A DNA stretch of 64,000 nt from Achromobacter kerstersii (GTDB taxonomy: Bacteria > Pseudomonadota > Gammaproteobacteria > Burkholderiales > Burkholderiaceae_B), in the NCBI RefSeq assembly GCF_902859595.1, contig NZ_CADIJQ010000011.1:124001-188000 (forward strand), read 5' to 3'. The notes beneath the pieces were generated by a model. It did not search any database and had not been told where the DNA came from. It saw nothing but the letters and a program-made list of their open reading frames with translations. The first letter of the stretch is position 1. Each line of letters begins with the position of its first letter. Shown here in pieces: positions 10,932 through 18,073 of the stretch. The position numbers were made by a program, and so were the translations under genes.

Positions 10932-11037
10932 CGTTGCTTTGACGTGCCCCGCCGTTGTCCTGACTTTGCCCCGACCTTGTCTTGATGTGAACCCGACTAC
11001 GAATGCGCCAAAAATGTCACACGGAGAGCGATCAATA

Positions 11038-11193
11038 ATGTCAGCGCCCCCTTCCACCGTTCGACGCCACCGCGGCTGGCGCGCCGTGGGCATGCTGGCG
11101 CTGGCCGCCGTGCTGGGCTTGGCGTTCTGGGGTTACACCACGCCCCAGATGCAGATCCATTGGGAAAACCTGGCGGCGCTCTGCGGCTTCTAG
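11038..11193 (+). CDS. Small single-helix membrane protein
   Basis: 51-residue protein not recognised. A basic start (TVRRHRGWR) precedes one hydrophobic helix (about 17-33, AVGMLALAAVLGLAFWG) and a short C-terminal tail ending in ALCGF. ATG 11038 has GGAGAG about 10 bases upstream. It follows the MFS gene by 106 bases and is closed by a terminator at 11237, both in favour of a real gene. Confidence 0.6.
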   Translation: MSAPPSTVRRHRGWRAVGMLALAAVLGLAFWGYTTPQMQIHWENLAALCGF

Positions 11194-11236
11194 CCGGTTT
11201 TTCAGCGTTTTATCCCGCCTCGGCTCGCGGTATCCT

Positions 11237-11262
11237 ACGACGGAGTTTTCTCCGTCGTTTTT
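11237..11262 (+). terminator. Rho-independent terminator
   Basis: Perfect 9-bp stem ACGACGGAG (11237-11245) / CTCCGTCGT (11250-11258), TTTT loop and a T-run. Ends the MFS / small membrane protein transcript. Confidence 0.9.
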
Positions 11263-11264
11263 CG

Positions 11265-11326
11265 TTTTCCCCGCCGCCACCCCGCGCGCGATTTTTTTCC
11301 CCGCCCGCCACCCGCGCGCGATTTTT
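11265..11326. repeat. About 31-bp tandem duplication before the nuclease gene
   Basis: Two near-identical adjacent copies (11265-11296 and 11297-11326) of a pyrimidine-rich block ending CCGCGCGCGATTTTT. The second copy ends two bases before the ATG at 11329, so it occupies the ribosome-binding region, where no Shine-Dalgarno sequence is visible. Confidence 0.8.
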
Positions 11327-11328
11327 GG

Positions 11329-13998
11329 ATGCCCATGCAGGACGCATCGTTTTCCTATCCCTCTTTGTCGTTGCCCGCCATCGGCGCCATGCCCGCCGCA
11401 GACACGCTGGTGCTGACGGTAAACAACCGCCTGTCGCGCCGGCTCACGCTGGAACTGGCGGGGCTGCTGCGCCAGGAACGCCAGGTCAGCGAACTGCCGC
11501 GCATTCTGCCGCTGTCGGCGTGGCTGGCGGAGTCCGCCAACGAACTGGCGTTTGAAACCGACGACGACGTTCCCGCCTACCGGCTGGACAGTTTCGCCAC
11601 GCAATTGGTGTGGACGCAAGCCATCCGCGCCGAAGAAGCCGAACGCGTGCTGCTGGACGCCAGCCAGGCGGCGCGGCTGTCCATGGACGCCGACCTGTTG
11701 ATGGACGAATGGAATTTGCACGTGCCGTCTGGCGCGGACACGGACGAATACCGCGGCTTTGCCCGCTGGCGCGAGCGCTATCGCGAAACGCTGGCCAGCA
11801 TTGATGCCGAAGATGCGAACCAGGGCTATGCGCGCGTGTTGCGCGCGCTGGAAGATGGCCGGCTGGCCACGCCCGCGCAACTCGTGCTGGCTGGTTTCAC
11901 GGATGTGTCGCCGCGTTTTCAGCGCCTGCTGCACGCCTTTGAAGCGCAAGGCACTGCGGTTGCGCAATGGCGCGATGCCCAGCGGGTGGAAACCGTGGCG
12001 CGGCGGTTCGAGGCCGCAGACCAGGGCGCGGAATGGCGCGCCGCGGCGGCGTGGGCGGCCAGCCAATTGAAGGCGTATCCGCATGGCCGCTACGCCATCG
12101 TGTCGCCGCAACTGGAAGCTGAATCACCCTTCGCGCGGCGCGTGTTGAGTCAGGCGTTGGCAGGCCGCGATGGCGCGCCGGCGTATGCCTTTAACGTGGC
12201 CGTGGGCCGCCCGCTGAATGAATGGCCGATGGCGCGCGCCGCGCTGGCGTGGCTGCGGGCGTTGGCTGAATGCGCTGATGGCAAAGGCTGCGGCGTGGAC
12301 GTGTTGGGTGCGGCGCTACTGGCTGGCCATTGCGCTAGCGACGTGCGCGACCGCGCGCGGTTGGCGGCTATCGACGCGCGCTGGCGCCGTCAAGCCGTGC
12401 AGCATGTTGGCCCACAAGCATGGAAGAAGTTGCTGGCCGACACGCCAGCGTTGGCGCAGGCCTGGAACCAGGCCATGGAAATCTGGACGCAAGGCGGCCG
12501 CCAAGCCACCTGCGACGTCTGGATGTTGCGCATGAAGGCCGCGCTGATGGCGCTGGGTTTCCCCGGCGAGGGCGTGCTGGACAGCGTGGGCTACCAGGTC
12601 ATGGGCGCATTGGGCGATGCGCTGGGCAGCTTTTCGGCATTGGCGCCTGCGGCCGGCCGGCTGGGCGGCGTGGCCGCAGTGAACCTGCTGCAAAGCGTGG
12701 CGCGGTCGGCCTCGTTCCAGCCGCAACGCGACCCCTTGGCGCGGCTGGACGTGCTGGGTCTGCTGGAAGCCGAAGGCGGTTCTTGGGATGGCGTGTGGAT
12801 GCTGGGCCTGACGGACGACGTTTTGCCCGCGTCCCCCAAGCCGAACCCGCTGTTGCCGCTGGCGGTGCTGCGTCTGGCCAAGGCCCCGCGCGCAACGCCC
12901 GAACGCGAACGCGAATGGGCCGAAGGCATGTATGCCGCGCTGTGCCGTTGCGCGCCCGACATCATCGTCAGCCATGCCCATATGGATGGCGAGCGCGAAC
13001 TGCGCCCGTCTCCATTGATAGCGGCTGCTGCGCTAACAGACTTCACGCCGGCCGCAGCCGAGCTTGCTGCCGCCTTGCCGCAGGAATCTTTGGAAGACAA
13101 CCAAGGCCCGCCGCTTGCGCCGGGCAATCGTGGGGGCGGCGGCCTGGACGTGCTGGACACGCAGGCGCGCAATCCCTTGTGGGCATTCGTGCGGCACCGC
13201 TTGGGCGGACGCGAGCTTGCGCCGTATGCGGACAGCGCCACGGTGAACGTGCGCGGCCAGTTCCTGCATAAAGCGTTGGAGCTGGTGTGGGGCATGATGC
13301 CCGATCAGGAAACGCTGCACGAGGTCATGGCCACGGGCCGCTTGCCCGCTTTGCTGGAGCAGGCCGTGGCGCAAGCCGCGGACGAAGAACTCAAAGACTA
13401 CGCGCCCGCGTTGAAGGCGCTGGAATGCCAGCGGGCGCGTGCCGTGCTGGCGTCCTGGCTCGACATGGAGGCGCAGCGCCTGCCCTTCGCCGTTGCCCAG
13501 GTCGAAAAGAATCATCAGTGGCAGCGCGGCGCGCTGAACCTGAAGCTGCGGCTTGACCGTATCGATAGCTTGGCCGACGGGCGCAACGTCATCGTTGACT
13601 ACAAAACCGGCGTGGCAGCCGCCAAGCCCGAACCTGATTGGTCGCGCAGCCGTCCGGTGAACGTGCAGTTGCCGTTCTATGCGTCGGTGCTGGCGGACGC
13701 CGCGGGCGGCGAGGTGGCCGGCCTGGTGCTGGCGCAGATTCACGCGCGGCAAGTCGCTGCGCAAGGTCTGGCCGACGAAGACTTGGGCGTGCCGGGCGTC
13801 ACCCTCGCCAGTGACAGCAAGTATTTCGATGGCCTGTCCTGGCCAGAAATCCGGCAACGCTGGCGCGTGGCCATCGAGGCCCTGGCCGATGAGTACGTGG
13901 CGGGGGTGGCGGCCAATGTGGCCTACCGCCGCGACGATTTGAAATACTGCGATGCATTGCCGTTCTTGCGTTTGCATCTTGACGACGAGGACGCCTAA
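11329..13998 (+). CDS. PD-(D/E)XK nuclease family DNA repair protein (AddB-like)
   Basis: 889-residue protein resembling a proteobacterial family of probable repair exonucleases (TIGR03623-like) that act like AddB/RexB. The N-terminal half looks like a degenerate UvrD-type helicase; no intact Walker A motif was seen. The C-terminus carries the nuclease core NVIVDYKTG with Asp757 and Lys759. It is followed after 3 bases by the helicase gene, so the two products probably form a helicase-nuclease that processes double-strand ends. The start could be Met1 or Met3. The cysteine set of the AddB iron-sulfur staple was not evident. Confidence 0.85.
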   Translation: MPMQDASFSYPSLSLPAIGAMPAADTLVLTVNNRLSRRLTLELAGLLRQERQVSELPRILPLSAWLAESANELAFETDDDVPAYRLDSFATQLVWTQAIRAEEAERVLLDASQAARLSMDADLLMDEWNLHVPSGADTDEYRGFARWRERYRETLASIDAEDANQGYARVLRALEDGRLATPAQLVLAGFTDVSPRFQRLLHAFEAQGTAVAQWRDAQRVETVARRFEAADQGAEWRAAAAWAASQLKAYPHGRYAIVSPQLEAESPFARRVLSQALAGRDGAPAYAFNVAVGRPLNEWPMARAALAWLRALAECADGKGCGVDVLGAALLAGHCASDVRDRARLAAIDARWRRQAVQHVGPQAWKKLLADTPALAQAWNQAMEIWTQGGRQATCDVWMLRMKAALMALGFPGEGVLDSVGYQVMGALGDALGSFSALAPAAGRLGGVAAVNLLQSVARSASFQPQRDPLARLDVLGLLEAEGGSWDGVWMLGLTDDVLPASPKPNPLLPLAVLRLAKAPRATPEREREWAEGMYAALCRCAPDIIVSHAHMDGERELRPSPLIAAAALTDFTPAAAELAAALPQESLEDNQGPPLAPGNRGGGGLDVLDTQARNPLWAFVRHRLGGRELAPYADSATVNVRGQFLHKALELVWGMMPDQETLHEVMATGRLPALLEQAVAQAADEELKDYAPALKALECQRARAVLASWLDMEAQRLPFAVAQVEKNHQWQRGALNLKLRLDRIDSLADGRNVIVDYKTGVAAAKPEPDWSRSRPVNVQLPFYASVLADAAGGEVAGLVLAQIHARQVAAQGLADEDLGVPGVTLASDSKYFDGLSWPEIRQRWRVAIEALADEYVAGVAANVAYRRDDLKYCDALPFLRLHLDDEDA

Positions 13999-14001
13999 GC
14001 C

Positions 14002-17000
14002 ATGGCCGACATTGAACGCCTGCCACAGGACCATGCCGCACGCACCGACGCGCTGGACCCGACCCGCTCGTTTCTCGTGCAAGCGCCGGCCGGCTCCGGC
14101 AAGACCGAGCTGCTGACCGACCGCATTCTGGCGCTGCTGGCTACCGTGAACCGGCCCGAAGAAATCGTCGCCATCACGTTCACCCGTAAGGCCGCGTCCG
14201 AAATGCATGCGCGCGTGCTGAGCAAACTGCGCCGCGGGCTGGACGCGCCGCCCGAAGCCATGCACGAACGCCGCAGCTGGGAGCTTGCGCGCGCTGCATT
14301 GGCGCGCAACGAGGCGCAGGGCTGGCACCTGCTGGACCACCCGGCGCGTTTGGCGATTCGCACCATCGATTCGTTCTGCGCGGGGCTGGTGCGCAGCATG
14401 CCTTGGCTGTCTGAACTGGGCGGCATGCCCGAGATTACCGACGATGCGCGCGCGCACTATGAAGCCGCCGCGCGCGCCACGCTGGACCTGGCCGACGATT
14501 ACGAAGCCGTGCGCATCCTGCTCCAGCATCTGGATGTAGACGTGCAGGCAGCCAAGGACGCCATCGCCGACATGCTCGGCCAGCGCGACCAATGGCTGCC
14601 GCTGTTGCGCCACGGTTCTGATCGCGCGGGCATGGAAGCCATGCTGGCTGAAGCCATCGGCGAAGACCTGGACGCGCTTTGCGACGCCATGCCGTATGGC
14701 TGGGCCGAAGCGCTGTGCGGCCCCGCTCGTCTTGCCGCAGCGCAATTGCAGGACGGCGAAGACGACAACAAGCTGCTGGCGCTGCTGGACTGGACGGACG
14801 AACTGCCGCCTGACGCCGACGTGCTGGACCAGTGGCGCGCCGTGGCGCATCTGCTGCTGACCGGCACGGGCACCTTGCGCAAGACGGTCAACAAGAACCT
14901 GGGCTTTCCGGCCAAGTGCGCGCACAAGGAACCCTTTGTGGCGTGGCTGGAAGCCGCCGACGCGCAAGCGCCTTGGGTGCGCCGCCTGAACGCCGTGCGC
15001 GATATCCCCGACCCGCATTTCACCGATGCGCAATGGGAAGTGCTGGGCGCGCAGCTGATGACCTTGGCGCTGGCCGTGGCCCAGTTGCGTCTGCGCTTCG
15101 CTGATACCGGCGAGGTCGACTTCATTGAAATCGCGCAGCGCGCGGCCGCCGCATTGGGCAGCGCCGATGACCCGGGCGAACTGCTGCTGAAGCTGGACGC
15201 ATCCATCCGCCATCTGCTGATCGACGAATTCCAGGACACCAGCCAGACGCAGCTGGACTTGCTGCGTACGCTGACGTCGGGCTGGCAGGCGGGCGACGGT
15301 CGCAGCCTGTTCCTGGTGGGCGACCCGATGCAATCCATCTACCGCTTCCGCAAGGCCGAGGTGGGGCTGTTCCTGGAAGTGGCCGACATCGGCGTGGGCG
15401 AGTTGACGCCTGACTTCCTGAACCTGACCGACAACTTCCGCTCGCAGGCGGGCATCGTGGACTGGGTGAACCAATCGTTCGCGGGCCTGCTGCCCAAGCG
15501 CAGCGACGCTGCTGCGGGAGCGATCACGTACAGCCCGTCCACCGCCTTTCACGATGCGCTGCCGGACCCGGCTGTGCGCTTTCACCCCGCGTGGTCACGC
15601 GCGGGCGCGGCCCCAGCTGAAGAGCAGGCCGAAGATATCGCCGTGGGGCTGGTGCGCCAGGCGCTGATCGATCACAAGGGCGCAAAGCATCCGGTTGCGG
15701 TGCTGGTGCGCGCGCGCAGCCACCTGGGCAACCTGACGCGCCGGCTGGCGCAAGAAGGCATCCGCTGCCGTGCCGTGGACTTGGTGCCCTTGGCGCTGCG
15801 TCCGGTGGTGGCGGACCTGGTGCAACTGGTGCGGGCACTGTCGCATCCGGCCGACCGTATGGCTTGGCTGTCGGTGTTGCGCGCGCCGTATTGCGGGCTG
15901 ACGCTGACGTCCTTGCAGCGCCTGTTCGGCGATGATCACATCACGCCCGTGCCGGTGCTGCTCGAACGCGCGTTGCGCATCGTGCCGTCAACGGCGCCGG
16001 TCGCCGCCAGCACCGCGCCGCAAGGTTCCTTGTTTGATGATGCCGCGCCGGCCGCCGCCGAGTCGCCTTCTGCGCAAGCCCTCTTGAGCGCCGACGAGTT
16101 CGAACGCCTGCGCCATGTCGCGGCCATTTTGCTGGACAAGCGCAACGCCTCGGGCGCGATGCCTTTCGCAGCGTGGGTGGAGTCGCTATGGCGGCGCTTG
16201 GGCGGCCCCGCGTTGTATGCCGGCCTGTCGGTGGCGAACGATGCCGAAAGCCTGTTCCAACTGGTTGAGCGTCTGGCGCCGCACGGCGGCATCGACCCCG
16301 CCGCGCTAGACGCGGGCATCTCGCGCCTGTTCGCGTCTCCGGATGCCGCGGACGAAGACGAAGGCGCAGTCGAAATCATGACCATGCACAAGTCCAAGGG
16401 CTTGCAATTTGAAACGGTCATCTTGTATGGCCTGCATCGCGCGCCCCGGGGTGACCAGGCGCCGCTGGTGCGTTTCGAGCAAAGCGGCGGCCGTGTGCTG
16501 TTCGGCCCGGTCAAGCCGCGTGCGGAAACCGAAGCGGATCCGGTGTCGCGCTATCTGGGCGCCCGCGAAGCGCGCCGGGCGTCGTACGAAATTGACCGTC
16601 TGCTATACGTGGCGGCCACCCGCGCGCGCAAACGCCTGCATCTGGTGGGCCACGTGTCGGTTGACGAGGCCAGCGGTCAGGTCAAGACGCCGCCATCGGC
16701 CAGCCTGCTGGGACGCTTGTGGCCGTGCCTGATCACGCCCGTGCCGCCCGCGCTGGAAGGCGAGGCCGAACCCGACGCCATTGACGGCCCCGAATGGCAA
16801 GGCGAACCCTTGCGGCGCGTGGCCAGCGACGGCCTCGCACAACTGGCGCGCCTGTCGACCATCACCGTCAGCCCCGGTTTCGGCGCCGCCGAACGCGGCG
16901 CGTGGGGCGACGGCGGCGAGCATCCCGCCTGGCAACTCGAAGCCGGCTACGACGCCGCCATCGGCACGCTGGCGCACGCCTGGCTGGCCCGCATCGGCCA

Positions 17001-17454
17001 AGACGGCGTCCACACCTGGCCCGCCGACGCCCTGGCCGAACGCCTGCCCGCCATGCGCCGCCAACTGACCCGCGCCGGCATCCCCGCCAGCCAAGCCGAC
17101 GCCGCCGCCGAAGCCGTACTCGAAACCCTGCAAGCCACCTTGGCAGATGATCGCGGCTTGTGGCTGCTATCCCAATCCGGCGCCCGCCGCGAATGGCCGC
17201 TCATCGACGCCGCCGGCAAGGTATCGGTCATCGACTTGGCGCTGAGTACCGAAGACGGCTGGCTGATCGTCGACTACAAAACCGGCCGCCCGCACCCAGG
17301 CGAAACCCCGGCTGCGTTCGCGGCAAGAATGCGCCAGCGTCATGGAGACCAGTTGCTGCGGTACTGCACGCAAGTGACATCGCTAGACGGCCGCAAAGCC
17401 AAAGCCGCCCTCTATTTCCCCCGAGCCAAGGCATGGATTGACCTTCAGCCATAG
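14002..17454 (+). CDS. UvrD/RecB-type helicase-nuclease (AddA-like)
   Basis: 1150-residue superfamily 1A helicase with a C-terminal nuclease, the AddA-like partner of the preceding gene. Walker A is APAGSGKTELL (about 28-38), motif Ia is ITFTRKAASEM, Walker B is LIDEFQDTSQ (Asp408, Glu409), motif III-like is LVGDPMQSIYRFRKAE, motif V-like is IMTMHKSKGLQFE and motif VI is LLYVAATRARKRL. The nuclease core LIVDYKTG has Asp1091 and Lys1093. ATG 14002 follows GAGGA in the end of the upstream gene. Expected role: unwinding and degradation of DNA ends and recombinational repair, in place of or beside RecBCD. Confidence 0.92.
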   Translation: MADIERLPQDHAARTDALDPTRSFLVQAPAGSGKTELLTDRILALLATVNRPEEIVAITFTRKAASEMHARVLSKLRRGLDAPPEAMHERRSWELARAALARNEAQGWHLLDHPARLAIRTIDSFCAGLVRSMPWLSELGGMPEITDDARAHYEAAARATLDLADDYEAVRILLQHLDVDVQAAKDAIADMLGQRDQWLPLLRHGSDRAGMEAMLAEAIGEDLDALCDAMPYGWAEALCGPARLAAAQLQDGEDDNKLLALLDWTDELPPDADVLDQWRAVAHLLLTGTGTLRKTVNKNLGFPAKCAHKEPFVAWLEAADAQAPWVRRLNAVRDIPDPHFTDAQWEVLGAQLMTLALAVAQLRLRFADTGEVDFIEIAQRAAAALGSADDPGELLLKLDASIRHLLIDEFQDTSQTQLDLLRTLTSGWQAGDGRSLFLVGDPMQSIYRFRKAEVGLFLEVADIGVGELTPDFLNLTDNFRSQAGIVDWVNQSFAGLLPKRSDAAAGAITYSPSTAFHDALPDPAVRFHPAWSRAGAAPAEEQAEDIAVGLVRQALIDHKGAKHPVAVLVRARSHLGNLTRRLAQEGIRCRAVDLVPLALRPVVADLVQLVRALSHPADRMAWLSVLRAPYCGLTLTSLQRLFGDDHITPVPVLLERALRIVPSTAPVAASTAPQGSLFDDAAPAAAESPSAQALLSADEFERLRHVAAILLDKRNASGAMPFAAWVESLWRRLGGPALYAGLSVANDAESLFQLVERLAPHGGIDPAALDAGISRLFASPDAADEDEGAVEIMTMHKSKGLQFETVILYGLHRAPRGDQAPLVRFEQSGGRVLFGPVKPRAETEADPVSRYLGAREARRASYEIDRLLYVAATRARKRLHLVGHVSVDEASGQVKTPPSASLLGRLWPCLITPVPPALEGEAEPDAIDGPEWQGEPLRRVASDGLAQLARLSTITVSPGFGAAERGAWGDGGEHPAWQLEAGYDAAIGTLAHAWLARIGQDGVHTWPADALAERLPAMRRQLTRAGIPASQADAAAEAVLETLQATLADDRGLWLLSQSGARREWPLIDAAGKVSVIDLALSTEDGWLIVDYKTGRPHPGETPAAFAARMRQRHGDQLLRYCTQVTSLDGRKAKAALYFPRAKAWIDLQP

Positions 17455-17818
17455 CGCAAAGGCGGGCCGTGTCGATCGAAGGGTAAGGCGTCGATATCAA
17501 GCACTGACGCAAGACGGATTAAGCGCGATGAACGCCCGCATGGGCGTGAAGATTTCACCGCCCCTCCCACCCCACGAAGCACAAAGCGGCGAGAGAGCAA
17601 GCCAAAGCGAAGCACAAAGCGGCGAGAAAGCAAGGCAAAGCGAAGGACACTGTGGCTAGAAAGCAAGGCAAAGCGAAGCGAGCCAAAAATGGCAAGCGAA
17701 GCAAAGCCATCACCCCCTCCCCCTCGGGGGGAGGGCCGGGGAGGGGGCAACATACCGCCCCTTGGGGCCCGCCTGCCGGAAGGCTGGCAAGCAAGCATCG
17801 CGCAGCTCTGCTAGAATT
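17455..17818. other. Intergenic region with tandem repeats, upstream of SRP RNA
   Basis: 364 bases with no supported gene. It holds four 33-bp repeats (17576-17707) and then a C-rich/G-rich self-complementary stretch around 17714-17747 (CCCTCCCCCTC ... GAGGGCCGGGGAGGGG). Open frames here are made by the repeats and end inside them. The promoter for the SRP RNA should lie at the right end. Confidence 0.6.
17576..17707. repeat. 33-bp tandem repeat, four copies
   Basis: Copies at 17576-17608, 17609-17641, 17642-17674 and 17675-17707. Each begins GAAG and ends CAAAGC or GCAAAGC. Copies 1 and 2 are nearly identical; 3 and 4 are diverged in their first half. Unit length is divisible by three, so it gives an 11-residue repeat in open frames, but no frame crosses all copies with a plausible start. 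Confidence 0.85.
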
Positions 17819-17925
17819 CCGGCTGGCGGGCCCCTTCGCATGGTTCGACGGTGAACCTGGTCAGGTCGGGAACGAAGCAGCCATAGTCGTTTAGGGTCAG
17901 TGCCGGAGTAAGGCTCGCCAACCGG
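17819..17925 (+). ncRNA. ffs: 4.5S RNA of the signal recognition particle
   Basis: The conserved SRP RNA tip is present: GGTGAACCTGGTCAGGTCGG followed by GAACGAAGCAGCC. The flanks close into a long hairpin: CCGGCTGGCGGG at 17819-17830 pairs with GCTCGCCAACCGG ending at 17925. The RNA binds Ffh and targets membrane proteins co-translationally. Ends are set by the outer stem and are accurate to a few bases. A terminator-like hairpin follows directly. Confidence 0.95.
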
Positions 17926-17932
17926 ATTCTTC

Positions 17933-17973
17933 AAAGCAAAGGGTCATGAATTCAGTTCATGGCCCTTCGCTTT
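17933..17973 (+). terminator. Hairpin after the SRP RNA
   Basis: 18-bp stem at 17933-17950 and 17956-17973 with two wobble pairs and a TTCAG loop; the 3' arm ends CGCTTT. The T-run is weak, but position and stem strength suggest the terminator of the SRP RNA. Confidence 0.65.
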
Positions 17974-17974
17974 C

Positions 17975-18032
17975 AAGGGGGACGGGGTTATTTTCCAGGG
18001 ATTCGTTCCGCGGGAATAAGCCCGTCCCCTTT
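17975..18032. repeat. REP-like imperfect inverted repeat
   Basis: Left arm AAGGGGGACGGGGTTATT (17975-17992) and right arm AATAAGCCCGTCCCCTTT (18015-18032) are complementary with one mismatch, around a 22-base centre. It resembles dispersed extragenic palindromes with a GGGGACGGG core. It lies just before dnaX; only this one copy was found in the window. Confidence 0.7.
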
Positions 18033-18073
18033 GCATTTCAGCCAGCACGCGAAACAGGCTCTACAATCCAGCC

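Noticed and set aside
13033..15585. 850-codon open frame on the minus strand across the AddAB-like genes
   Set aside because: His/Arg/Gln-rich antisense shadow of two well-supported genes; long antisense frames are common at this GC content.
17576..17707. CRISPR array
   Set aside because: The 33-bp units are directly adjacent without spacers and no cas genes are present.
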